28,031 nt of DNA from Scalindua sp964584595 (GTDB taxonomy: Bacteria; Planctomycetota; Brocadiia; Brocadiales; Scalinduaceae): positions 1 through 28,031 of the forward strand of contig CAZPAM010000030.1 of NCBI GenBank assembly GCA_964584595.1, given 5' to 3'. The position numbers and the translations under genes are program-made. The notes under the pieces are model-generated. The model saw nothing but the letters and a program-made list of their open reading frames with translations. It searched no databases and was not told where the DNA came from. Positions 7,231 through 14,428 of the stretch are shown here, piece by piece; the stretch's first letter is position 1, and the number at the start of each line of letters is the position of its first letter.

Positions 7231-9378
7231 GTGAAAATAATTGTAGTCATTAGTATTTCTATGATTATGATTTTATCCTGTGTAGCTCTGATCGTTTTCT
7301 GTACTGTCAGCCTTGTGCAGAGGGGAAAATTGCAGGAGTCCGGCGAATCGTATGCAAGTATAGCTGATGATTACCTGAAGAAGGGAATGGAGAAAGAATC
7401 AATGGAGGCACGTAGAAAAGTCATCAGCATATTTGAAGAATGCTTAGAAACAGACCCGGACAGAGCCTATTATTATCTTCAAATCGGCTCAAGTTATTAT
7501 TTCCTGTCGGAGTATGAAAAGGCTATAAGCTACTGTGAGAAGACTATAGAAAAGGATCCGTCTTATGCTCAGGCTTATGACTATTTAGGTATGAGTTATG
7601 CGGAATTGAAACAGTATAAAAAGGCTGTTTCGCATCATAAAAAGTCTTTGGAAATTGATCCTAAAGCTCCCAATACAAATTTTAGATTAGCCCTTACATA
7701 TGGCAATTTAAAAAGGTTTGAAGAAGCAATAAATTATTATCAAAAGGCTATAGAACTTAATCCAGAATTCGCCACAGCTTACAACAACCTTAGTCTGATA
7801 TATATTGAGCTTAAGAAATATGAGTATGTCATCAAACAGCTTAAGGAGGCTATAAAAATCTTTCCTGATGATTACAACTTGCATGTAAGTTTGGGACTGG
7901 CATATGAGAGAAGCGGTGCATTTGAAGAAGCCATCAGTACCGATAAAAAAGCTATTGAAATTAATCGGGATAATCATCTCGCCTGGAATAATCTGGGATT
8001 TGCTTATTATCAAAAAGATATGCATAGGATGGCTATAGAACATTTTGAAACAGCATTGAAGTTATTACCTGATGATTCTCGTGTACATTATAATAAGGCC
8101 CGTGCCCATTTTAAACTTGAAGAATATACCGAGGGATTCAAGCATTATAACCGGGCCATTGAACTGGGTGGCGGCAAAGGTGTACCATTTGGTAAAAAGA
8201 TAATAGCTAATATGGCTGAAGACATCTTTGAAGAAGTAATTAACAGCTTGAAAAAAACTATTGAACTTAATCAGGATAATCCCAAAACGTGGAGCAACCT
8301 GGGATATGCCTATCATCACCGTGGCATTTATGATGAGGCCATAAATGCATACCGCGGAGCCCTTGAACTTGACCCTGATCATTCTCTTGCACATTATAAT
8401 AAAGCTCATGCCCATTTTAAACTTGAAGAATGTACCGAGGCATTCAAACACTACAACCGCGCCGTTGAACTGGACCATCGTAAAAGTGCTAAATTCCATA
8501 AACAGATATTAACCAAAATGACAGAGGACGATTTTGCAGAAGCCATCAACAGCTTGAAAAAGGCAGTTACAATTAACAGCGATGACCCTCTTGCCTTGAA
8601 TGAGCTGGGGTATACTTATTATCTGCGTGGCATTTATGATGAGGCTATAAATGCATACCGCGGAGCCCTTGAACTTGATCAGGATTATCATAGGACCTGG
8701 GAAAATCTGTTTCATGTATATATAAAGAAGGGTATTGTGGAAGAAGCGGAAAAGGCGTGTCAAAAAACCATTGAGCTGGCACCTGATGATTCAAAAGATT
8801 CATACTATTGGAGAAGGCTAGGTAAACTCTATTTGTCCAAACGCGATTTACAGAAGGCTTCGAGTGCCCTCATAAAGGCCACTCAGTTAAATCCCAAATC
8901 TGTTACTGCCTGGTACGACCTCGGCGAGTATTATAAAAAACACAGGAAGGCAGAAAAACGCGGAGATGCTATCCGTGCCTACGAAAAGGTCGTGCAACTG
9001 AACCCTCGTTACAAGAAAACCTGGTACAAACTCGGCAACCTATACAAAAAAGAAAAACGTTATGACAAAAGTATAGGCTCATACCGGAAACATCTTGAAC
9101 TCTTTCCTGATACTCATATCGCCTGGAACAGTCTCGGTTATGCTTACTATAAACATGGCAGTTATGATGAAGCCATAAAGACATACAAGAAGGCTCTTGA
9201 ACTTAAACCTGACTACCTCATGGCCTGGAAAAATCTGTTTAATGTCTATATCAAACAAGGCCTCAAAGAGGAAGCAGAAAATACTTGCAGTAAAATACTT
9301 GAACTTAAACCTAAATCTAAGTGCTCCCAGAAAATCAACAAAAAATGGCTTAATAAAGCACCTGTAGCGGTGAAATAA
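7231..9378 (+). CDS. Membrane-anchored protein with about 18 TPR repeats
   Basis: A 715-aa protein. The GTG start follows AAAAAGGGG about ten bases upstream. Residues 3-29 form one hydrophobic helix, likely a signal anchor, and the rest is probably outside the cytoplasm. From about residue 75 the chain consists of roughly 18 tetratricopeptide units of 34 residues, each showing the W/Y-x-x-L/I-G...Y...A...Y..A...P pattern and many ending in ELDP- or ELNP-like turns. Units 8 and 11 are degenerate. Units 7-9 and 10-12 form a nearly exact 102-residue tandem duplication (see the repeat entry), and the segments around units 12-13 and 17-18 are older copies of each other. TPR arrays are protein-binding scaffolds; no partner or enzymatic domain is visible. 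It opens the islet of membrane and exported proteins up to 11174. Confidence 0.9.
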   Translation: MKIIVVISISMIMILSCVALIVFCTVSLVQRGKLQESGESYASIADDYLKKGMEKESMEARRKVISIFEECLETDPDRAYYYLQIGSSYYFLSEYEKAISYCEKTIEKDPSYAQAYDYLGMSYAELKQYKKAVSHHKKSLEIDPKAPNTNFRLALTYGNLKRFEEAINYYQKAIELNPEFATAYNNLSLIYIELKKYEYVIKQLKEAIKIFPDDYNLHVSLGLAYERSGAFEEAISTDKKAIEINRDNHLAWNNLGFAYYQKDMHRMAIEHFETALKLLPDDSRVHYNKARAHFKLEEYTEGFKHYNRAIELGGGKGVPFGKKIIANMAEDIFEEVINSLKKTIELNQDNPKTWSNLGYAYHHRGIYDEAINAYRGALELDPDHSLAHYNKAHAHFKLEECTEAFKHYNRAVELDHRKSAKFHKQILTKMTEDDFAEAINSLKKAVTINSDDPLALNELGYTYYLRGIYDEAINAYRGALELDQDYHRTWENLFHVYIKKGIVEEAEKACQKTIELAPDDSKDSYYWRRLGKLYLSKRDLQKASSALIKATQLNPKSVTAWYDLGEYYKKHRKAEKRGDAIRAYEKVVQLNPRYKKTWYKLGNLYKKEKRYDKSIGSYRKHLELFPDTHIAWNSLGYAYYKHGSYDEAIKTYKKALELKPDYLMAWKNLFNVYIKQGLKEEAENTCSKILELKPKSKCSQKINKKWLNKAPVAVK
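8068..8679 (+). repeat. 306-bp intragenic tandem duplication (three TPR units, two copies)
   Basis: Copy A is at 8068-8373 and copy B at 8374-8679. Matching landmarks are exactly 306 bases apart. CATTATAATAA starts at 8086 and 8392, and GTGGCATTTATGATGAGGC starts at 8321 and 8627. Several stretches of about 20-45 bases are almost identical at DNA level, while the degenerate middle unit has drifted more. The unit is a whole number of codons (102) and exactly three 34-residue TPRs, so the fold is preserved. Confidence 0.85.
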
Positions 9379-9384
9379 AGTTAA

Positions 9385-9696
9385 ATGAATTTTAAATGCC
9401 CACATTGTCATGAACCAGGTATTACATTTTTTTGGAAGTGGCGATCTAGCAAGAAATACCCAGCATCCTGTGTGCAATGTGGCAAAGCATCACATGGTAT
9501 AGGTTGGTGGGTTTTATTATATTGGGAATTAACATCTTGCATTCTCATAGCTGTTACAGTTATATCACCACTATTCAGTAGATGGTGGTCTTTTATAGCT
9601 GTTACTATTGTTGCATTCTTTTTTATTGAAAGTATCCGAGTTATTAGTTTTCCAATGGTACCTTTGAAAAACAAGAAAATAGATAAAGAGGTATAG
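9385..9696 (+). CDS. Zinc-ribbon protein with two membrane helices, 103 aa
   Basis: No family name recognised. The N-terminus carries two Cys-x-x-Cys knuckles, C5-P-H-C8 and C29-V-Q-C32-G, typical of a small zinc ribbon. Two hydrophobic helices follow (about residues 41-62 and 67-88, separated by SRWW), and then a short Lys-rich tail. The layout suggests a cytoplasmic metal-binding head on a membrane hairpin. The gene begins six bases after the TPR gene stop, without a strong ribosome binding site, so translational coupling to the TPR gene is likely. Small proteins with this head and helices occur in many bacteria as uncharacterised proteins; the function here is unknown. Confidence 0.72.
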   Translation: MNFKCPHCHEPGITFFWKWRSSKKYPASCVQCGKASHGIGWWVLLYWELTSCILIAVTVISPLFSRWWSFIAVTIVAFFFIESIRVISFPMVPLKNKKIDKEV

Positions 9697-9716
9697 GCGG
9701 AGTTAATTCTTTCTTA

Positions 9717-9773
9717 ATGACAAATATTATTCAATTTCAAAATAACAAGTATCCTGTTATTTGCGATGATTAA
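9717..9773 (+). other. Possible 18-residue leader peptide ORF
   Basis: A short frame reading MTNIIQFQNNKYPVICDD runs from ATG 9717 to TAA 9771-9773, just ten bases before the GGAGG of the four-helix membrane protein gene. It spans both left arms of the alternative hairpins described at 9740-9779, and its stop codon enters the third arm. A GGAG at about 9699-9702 is the only upstream ribosome-binding-like sequence and is rather far away. No codon run suggests a specific amino acid sensor. Low confidence, because short frames are common in AT-rich spacers. Confidence 0.28.
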
Positions 9774-9779
9774 ATAACA
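9740..9779 (+). promoter_or_regulatory. Three-armed AAATAACA / TGTTATTT / AAATAACA element at a ribosome binding site
   Basis: AAATAACA (9740-9747), its perfect complement TGTTATTT (9755-9762), and AAATAACA again (9772-9779). As RNA, the middle arm can pair with either flank (loops of 7 or 9 bases). The downstream pairing ends three bases before the GGAGG at 9783-9787. As DNA, the two direct copies are 32 bases apart, close to three helical turns, as for an operator. The stems are AT-rich and weak. Both readings are inference from symmetry. Confidence 0.4.
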
Positions 9780-9792
9780 AAAGGAGGCACAG

Positions 9793-10227
9793 TTGGACTT
9801 GCGGAAGATATTAAGAATTACTATAGTTGTACATTGGCTTTCAATTATAGTTTATATTCTAGTATCAGATATTCTAGATGCCTACCTTCCAGTGCAGTTA
9901 CAAGACTATAAATTGTGGGTACACGAGCAAGGCGACACCAATGTAGAAACCGCAATAATGGTGGTAGCCACTATCGTGGGTGTAGGTCATATTATTTCAT
10001 CCATTGGGTTGTTTTTCCTTAAACCTTGGGCAAAATGGTCTTACAGTGCACTCACTGCAAGTGTACTGATATTATCAGCTTTTCTAAGGCCAACAGTTGA
10101 GCATGCTTTGACAACCCCATTTGAAAGTATATCAACAATGGCTTCCGGCGTTATCTTATACTTGATCTTTTTTACGAATGTGATACCAAGTCAGATAAAT
10201 GGGAAGCAACAAAGAAGCAATAAATAG
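9793..10227 (+). CDS. Four-helix integral membrane protein, 144 aa
   Basis: Family not recognised. The start is TTG 9793, chosen because a strong AAAGGAGG lies five bases upstream and no ATG occurs nearby in frame. About four hydrophobic helices are visible (roughly residues 8-27, 53-75, 82-97 and 115-131), with a polar loop WVHEQGDTN between the first two. The C-terminal tail is basic (NGKQQRSNK), which favours a cytoplasmic C-terminus. A 96-base leader with symmetric elements separates it from the zinc-ribbon gene. It lies in the same direction and islet as the TPR, zinc-ribbon and MORN genes, but no function can be assigned. Confidence 0.68.
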   Translation: MDLRKILRITIVVHWLSIIVYILVSDILDAYLPVQLQDYKLWVHEQGDTNVETAIMVVATIVGVGHIISSIGLFFLKPWAKWSYSALTASVLILSAFLRPTVEHALTTPFESISTMASGVILYLIFFTNVIPSQINGKQQRSNK

Positions 10228-10265
10228 TATCACTCTATTTTCTATTAAAACTGAAAAGATAAAAA

Positions 10266-10646
10266 ATGAGCAAATTATTATATATAATCCTAACTTTATT
10301 TTTGGTATTCCCAATTTTAATTAGTGCTGAAGAATTAAATGGTCTTCATAAGGAGTATTATGATGATGGAAGCGTTCATTATGAAAGAATGTATAAAGAC
10401 GGGCAGGTTGATGGAGAGGTTAAAGAATATTACAAAGATGGTACATTAAAAGCAGAAATGTATTTTGAAAATGGAGTGGTTAACGGGAAATTTCGCAAAT
10501 ATTTTCCTAATGGACAACTAGATAAAGAATTATTAATGGATAATGGTAATCCTCATGGTGAGTATAAAGGTTATTATGAAAGTGGAGCCTTGAGGGGAAA
10601 TTGGATGTTTAATGAAGGAAAGATAGAGGGAAACCTGTCCATTTGA
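10266..10646 (+). CDS. Exported MORN-repeat protein, 126 aa
   Basis: The N-terminus is a clear signal peptide (residues 1-21, hydrophobic LLYIILTLFLVFPILI then SAEE), so the protein is exported. The mature part is made of four to five MORN_2-type repeats with the pattern G-x-x-x-x-Y-Y-x-D/N-G-x-L/V: GLHKEYYDDGS, GEVKEYYKDGT, GKFRKYFPNGQ and GEYKGYYESGA. Such repeats are seen in YwqK-like proteins and often in exported or surface proteins of unknown role. Calling it an antitoxin on that resemblance would not be justified. The last sense codon is followed by a TGA that overlaps copy 2 of the 19-bp element. Confidence 0.8.
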   Translation: MSKLLYIILTLFLVFPILISAEELNGLHKEYYDDGSVHYERMYKDGQVDGEVKEYYKDGTLKAEMYFENGVVNGKFRKYFPNGQLDKELLMDNGNPHGEYKGYYESGALRGNWMFNEGKIEGNLSI

Positions 10647-10660
10647 CAAACTGTTTACTT
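10642..10660 (+). repeat. 19-bp element, copy 2 (end of the MORN gene)
   Basis: TTTGACAAACTGTTTACTT, 17 of 19 matches to the copy at 7195-7213 and in the same direction. It overlaps the MORN gene stop codon (TGA 10644-10646) and lies 52 bases before the 153-aa gene. It falls just inside a pair of 8-bp direct repeats, CTGTCCAT at 10635-10642 and 10675-10682. Confidence 0.5.
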
Positions 10661-10712
10661 GCTAAATACGGACGCTGTCCATGAATATCCTATTCTTTAT
10701 TTCTAAATTACC

Positions 10713-11174
10713 ATGAATAAAAATAAAAAAAGGACTAAATTAACCATAATAGCAAATGAAACCAAAAGTAATGTTCATTTGAAGGTAATAGATTGGCTCA
10801 ATTTTAACAAATTCAAAACTCTCTCTGAGAGTTGTAACCAGGAGTTTGTTACTTATGGATCACGATTTATACCCTTTGATTTAGCAGGTCCCTATATCAA
10901 ACTAAAAGTAGAAGAAGGTTCAATTGTGGCAGTGTTTTTAGAAAGAGTCATTAGAAATGTTTATGTAGTTGTCTTTGAATTTAAGATTACTGACTCAGGC
11001 AAAGAAACTGAGCTTACTCTAGAGGGCTATGCAGCAGGCACAGGACTGCTGGCAAAAAAAGAGTTGCCTCTCCAGAATAAACCAGGGGCTTTAGGTTATT
11101 TACCAAGTAAAAAAGGTTTTGATTTATTAAATAAATTTCAAGAGGACTTTTCAGAATATAAATTTAAATCATAA
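10713..11174 (+). CDS. Uncharacterised soluble protein, 153 aa
   Basis: Family not recognised. There is no signal peptide or membrane helix. The N-terminus is basic (MNKNKKRTK). The middle shows alternating hydrophobic strands (YIKLKVEEGSIVAVFLE, then NVYVVVFEFKI, then ETELTLEGYA), suggesting a mixed alpha/beta or beta-sandwich domain. The pattern loosely recalls ligand-binding SRPBCC-like folds but does not prove one. No good ribosome binding site precedes the ATG at 10713. It is the last plus-strand gene of the islet and faces the end of the long minus-strand run across an 86-base spacer. Confidence 0.6.
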   Translation: MNKNKKRTKLTIIANETKSNVHLKVIDWLNFNKFKTLSESCNQEFVTYGSRFIPFDLAGPYIKLKVEEGSIVAVFLERVIRNVYVVVFEFKITDSGKETELTLEGYAAGTGLLAKKELPLQNKPGALGYLPSKKGFDLLNKFQEDFSEYKFKS

Positions 11175-11231
11175 GCCACTTTATATAATTATAGTGCAAG
11201 AAATAGTGATAGCGACTGCTTAATCCCTCCA

Positions 11232-11256
11232 TGTTCTCTGTGAACTCCGTGGTTAA
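11232..11256. repeat. Short dispersed-repeat-like sequence (CTCTGTG...CCGTGGTTAA)
   Basis: Bases 11232-11256 hold TTCTCTGTG, then AACTCCGTGGTTAA, in the spacer between the 153-aa and 128-aa genes. The complementary form begins TTAACCACGG, and a related AACCACGGAAA occurs at 7169-7179 on the plus strand after the alpha/beta hydrolase gene. Sequences of the type ACCAC-GAG-ACAGAG recur in intergenic regions of many bacterial genomes to my recollection. Only these fragments are seen here. Confidence 0.35.
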
Positions 11257-11260
11257 ATTA

Positions 11261-11647
11261 TTATGCAGGCTTTAGTAATTTCTTTATAACCTGCATTGCA
11301 AGCATGAGTATGTGGCCTTCGTAGTTCTTAATCGTTCCTATCACATCATCATCGCCGCCTTTGTCACCTACCATCTTCTCCAGCCCGTTCTTTATTTCGT
11401 CATCGGATTCCTTTCTCTTTATCTGGTCCAGCACGTTACATACATCTGGTATATCTGAGTCCTCCAGGGAGTCCCTCAGTTTTGATATCAGTATCTGTAT
11501 ATTATCATCTGCGACTGTACCCATTCGCTTGGCAAGATTCCTGTCCACCAGTTTTCTATGGATCATCTCGTCTACTTCCTCAAGTTTATCAAAATGGATC
11601 CCCGCCTCTTTCTCCCATGATTCAAGTTGTTCGATCGATAAAGCCAT
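11261..11647 (-). CDS. Uncharacterised helical protein, 128 aa
   Basis: Family not recognised. The sequence is acidic and appears largely alpha-helical, with no membrane segment or signal peptide. There is a Gly-Asp stretch (DKGGDDDVIG) near residue 95, followed by a C-terminal helix ending IKKLLKPA. Its ATG overlaps the nnrD stop by one base (TAATG at 11649-11645), so it is almost certainly translated by coupling to nnrD. It is the last gene of the minus-strand run. The overlap suggests a functional tie to nnrD, but nothing in the protein itself shows what that is. Confidence 0.72.
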   Translation of the reverse strand: MALSIEQLESWEKEAGIHFDKLEEVDEMIHRKLVDRNLAKRMGTVADDNIQILISKLRDSLEDSDIPDVCNVLDQIKRKESDDEIKNGLEKMVGDKGGDDDVIGTIKNYEGHILMLAMQVIKKLLKPA

Positions 11648-12532
11648 TACTTTCTCTCCTTTTTATGTTTTATGAATGCGTCAGGTAAACAATCAATTAT
11701 GTCGGAAGCTATCATTGATAGCTCTCCCTTCTTCTTTGCTGCAATGTCTCCTGCCAGACCATGGATGTAAACACCAAGCTGTGAGGCATCAAATATGTTA
11801 AGCCCCTGGCCGATTAATGATACAATAATCCCTGTCAGGACATCACCGACACCGGCCGTTGCCATCCCGGTATTACCCGTACGGTTTACGTATACTTTTT
11901 TATAATCAGCGACTATAGTTTTGTCGCCCTTTAATACCAGAACGAGTTTCTTTTCTCCTTTTAACTTCTTTTGAATTGATTGAACAAACTGCGATGCAGT
12001 GTTAAGTCTCTCTTTTTGCACGTCCTTTGCTGAACGAATACCTGCTAAGCGTGACATCTCTCCCGGATGAGGTGTCAATACTATGTTCTGTTTTATCCTG
12101 TGCAATACACTCACATTATTCGCTAACGCATTAAGCCCGTCAGCGTCAATTACCATGGTGCGGTCTATGTTTTTTATTAACCAGAGGATGAGTTCTCTTG
12201 TCTCCGGTTGTTGGGAAAGGCCGGGGCCTAATGCGACAACATCGTGTGATTCACACNNNNNNNNNNCCCTTGCTAGATAAAGTAGACGCCTTTGTCTCCG
12301 GCAGGGGATATGTCATCACGCAGGTCAGTTTAGTTTCCATTACAGGATTCAGGCTTTCGGGTATACCCAATGTAACGATGCCCGACCCGCTTCTCAACGC
12401 AGCTTTGGAACAAAGGTATGCAGCGCCCGTCATGCCGGGAGAACCGGCAAGGACCAACACGCGTCCATAGCTGCCCTTGTGAGTATTTTTTTTCCTGGGA
12501 GTTAATTCAGGTAGTTTTTTTACTTGAACCAT
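11647..12532 (-). CDS. nnrD: ADP/ATP-dependent NAD(P)H-hydrate dehydratase (interrupted by 10 N)
   Basis: Repairs damaged hydrated NAD(P)H (NADHX/NADPHX) in the cytoplasm. The N-terminal part (12267-12532) carries GRVLVLAGSPGMTGAAYL and AALRSGSGIVTLG. After the gap, the frame resumes with ALGPGLS and continues DADGLNAL, LTPHPGE, and the signature GNTGMATAGVGDVLTG, whose Asp is the catalytic residue of the family. Ten N at 12257-12266 break the sequence, and the two halves lie in different frames across them. The N run is therefore a placeholder of wrong length, not proof of a frameshift. The epimerase domain NnrE, often fused, is absent. The gene lies 18 bases after larB and overlaps the 128-aa gene by one base. 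Confidence 0.9.
12257..12266. other. Assembly gap of 10 N inside nnrD
   Basis: Ten undetermined bases. The reading frames on the two sides do not match across ten bases, so the true missing length is not ten if the gene is intact. Confidence 0.99.
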
Positions 12533-12550
12533 AATTCTAGACTATTTGTA

Positions 12551-13300
12551 TTATTTAACATTGTTTATCAGAGATGCAACATAAGCAGCCCCGAAACCAT
12601 TGTCTATATTTACAACGGTAACATTTGCAGCACAACTGTTTAACATTGCCAGGAGAGGAGTAATGCCGCCAAAACTGGCGCCATATCCAACACTTGTCGG
12701 CACACCGATAACAGGGCAAGCCACCATTCCTCCCACCACGCTGGCAAGCGCTCCTTCCATGCCTGCAATAACTATAATCACCCTGGCGGCAGAAATCTCT
12801 TTTTTATTTCTAAGCAGACGATGTATACCGGCAACTCCAACATCACAAAGCACCTTTACATTATTTCCCATTATCTCCGCAGTCTCTTTTGCTTCCTCAG
12901 CAACAGGAATGTCTGAGGTACCGGCAGTTACAATCAGAATCGACCCCTTCTTCTTTTTTGAGCGGGAGTTCTTAATCACTATCGTTCCGGCCACATCGTT
13001 ATATCTGGCCTTTTTAAATTTTCGAGAAACACATTCATACATCTCCGCACTCGCACGGGTTGCCAATAAATCAGCCCCGTGCTTAATTATCTGGGTAGCA
13101 ATCTTGAGAACCTGCTCCGGCGTCTTACCTGCACAGAATATCACCTCAGGAAACCCGCAGCGTATAGTCCGATGAGTATCAACCTTGGCAAATTCCAGGT
13201 CTTTGTAAGGCATGTCCTTAAAACTGTGCAAGGCTTTCTCTATTGTAAGATCGCCTTTTTTTACCTTTGTTAAAAGCTTCTTGATAGAGTTATCGTCCAT
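12551..13300 (-). CDS. larB: Nickel-pincer nucleotide biosynthesis protein LarB
   Basis: LarB carboxylates nicotinate adenine dinucleotide and cleaves its phosphoanhydride, the first step toward the nickel-pincer cofactor of lactate racemase and related enzymes. The 249 residues match the family length. The C-terminal PurE/AIR-carboxylase-like domain shows ILIVTAGTSDIPVAEEA (121-137), GVAGIHRLL (155-163), GMEGALASVVGG (180-191) and PVIGVPTSVGYG (196-207). The segment LNSCAANVTVVNIDNGFGAA contains Cys223, in the place of the Cys reported to bind the substrate in characterised LarB. No larC, larE or larA is in the window. The gene sits 38 bases after tsaD and 18 before nnrD. Confidence 0.95.
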   Translation of the reverse strand: MDDNSIKKLLTKVKKGDLTIEKALHSFKDMPYKDLEFAKVDTHRTIRCGFPEVIFCAGKTPEQVLKIATQIIKHGADLLATRASAEMYECVSRKFKKARYNDVAGTIVIKNSRSKKKKGSILIVTAGTSDIPVAEEAKETAEIMGNNVKVLCDVGVAGIHRLLRNKKEISAARVIIVIAGMEGALASVVGGMVACPVIGVPTSVGYGASFGGITPLLAMLNSCAANVTVVNIDNGFGAAYVASLINNVK

Positions 13301-13338
13301 TGTTAATACCTTTCTTTTACTCTCTACTCGTTCCCAAG

Positions 13339-14349
13339 CTACGGCATTGCCTCAACCTCAAGTCCAGAAAATTCTTCTTCTTCATACTTATGATATGCAA
13401 GTCCTGCTACCATAGCAGCGTTGTCCATACACAATTTCTTTGAAGGGTAATAGAGCGGTATATCCCGTTGCTTTGCAGCATCTGCAAGCCTTTGCCTTAA
13501 CCTGGAATTGCAGGCAACACCACCACCCAGAATTATATTTCTGGCAGAAAATTTAGTTGCGGCAAAAATAGTTTTGTTTACCAGGACATCAACAACCGCT
13601 TCCTGAAAACTTGCCGCAAGGTCTGCAATCTCCCGGTCCTCTAATTCCGGCATCTCGCCGGCATTCTTTGAATCCTGACCCAGGCAGTGATACAAGACTG
13701 CTGTTTTAACTCCGCTAAAACTAAAATCAAGAGAGCCCTTTTTCAGATAAGAGCGGGGAAACGAAATTGCCTCCCCGTTACCTTTCTGTGAAATAGTATC
13801 AATCTCCGGCCCGGCCGGATAGCCTAAACCTAAAATCTTACCAACTTTATCAAACGCCTCCCCTGCCGCATCATCAATAGTCCCCCCTACCTGTGTATGA
13901 CTTGTTTCATTTTGTGTCAGGAATAATGAGGTATGTCCACCCGATACCACAAGGCTGATTGCCGGATAATCAATATCTTCATGTTCAATTTTACTTGCAT
14001 AAATATGTGCATGCAAATGATTGACAGTTATAAGCGGAATTCCCAATACCCAGCTCAACGTCTTGGCAGTCGTAAGCCCGATTAATAATGCACCTATAAG
14101 GCCCGGTGTGTTTGCCACCGAGATTGCGTCTATATCCTTAAACTTAATATTAGCCTCTGTAACAGCTTTGTCAATCACTGTTATAATAGTATCTGTGTGT
14201 GCACGACAAGCTATTTCGGGAACCACACCTCCAAATCTTGAGTGAAGATCCTGTTGAGATGCTACTATGTTTGAATGGACTTTTATGCCGTCTTCTACTA
14301 CAGAGGCAGACGTTTCATCACAAGACGTTTCGATACCCAGGATTATCAT
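13339..14349 (-). CDS. tsaD: tRNA N6-threonylcarbamoyladenosine transferase TsaD
   Basis: Transfers the threonylcarbamoyl group to A37 of tRNAs reading ANN codons, with TsaB and TsaE as partners (neither seen here). The 336 residues start ILGIETSCDETSASVV, the ASKHA-fold nucleotide motif. The metal ligands His111 and His115 appear in NHLHAH, followed by VSGGHTSLFL, GEAFDKVGKILGLGYPAGP, and DFSFSGVKTA. GGGVACNSRLR is near residue 275, and a late DNAAMVAGLAY gives the terminal metal-binding Asp region. Length and all motifs are standard. It lies 79 bases after ctpA in the minus-strand run, and the ATG is at 14349. Confidence 0.97.
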   Translation of the reverse strand: MIILGIETSCDETSASVVEDGIKVHSNIVASQQDLHSRFGGVVPEIACRAHTDTIITVIDKAVTEANIKFKDIDAISVANTPGLIGALLIGLTTAKTLSWVLGIPLITVNHLHAHIYASKIEHEDIDYPAISLVVSGGHTSLFLTQNETSHTQVGGTIDDAAGEAFDKVGKILGLGYPAGPEIDTISQKGNGEAISFPRSYLKKGSLDFSFSGVKTAVLYHCLGQDSKNAGEMPELEDREIADLAASFQEAVVDVLVNKTIFAATKFSARNIILGGGVACNSRLRQRLADAAKQRDIPLYYPSKKLCMDNAAMVAGLAYHKYEEEEFSGLEVEAMP

Positions 14350-14428
14350 ATCACATTAGAAGAATTTCTTTAATGGAGTTTATTGGGAATGGATAAAAAT
14401 TCCAGGATTGTATCTGTTTATCGCAGGC

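Noticed and set aside
7708..9477. Minus-strand frames opposite the TPR gene
   Set aside because: They repeat with the TPR periodicity and are antisense echoes of the repeat codons.
10266..10646. MORN protein as a toxin-antitoxin component
   Set aside because: MORN_2 repeats are shared with some YwqK-like antitoxin annotations, but this protein has a signal peptide and no toxin gene is adjacent.
11647..12532. nnrD as a frameshifted pseudogene
   Set aside because: The frame change coincides with a 10-N placeholder, and both halves carry intact family motifs, so a wrong gap length explains it.
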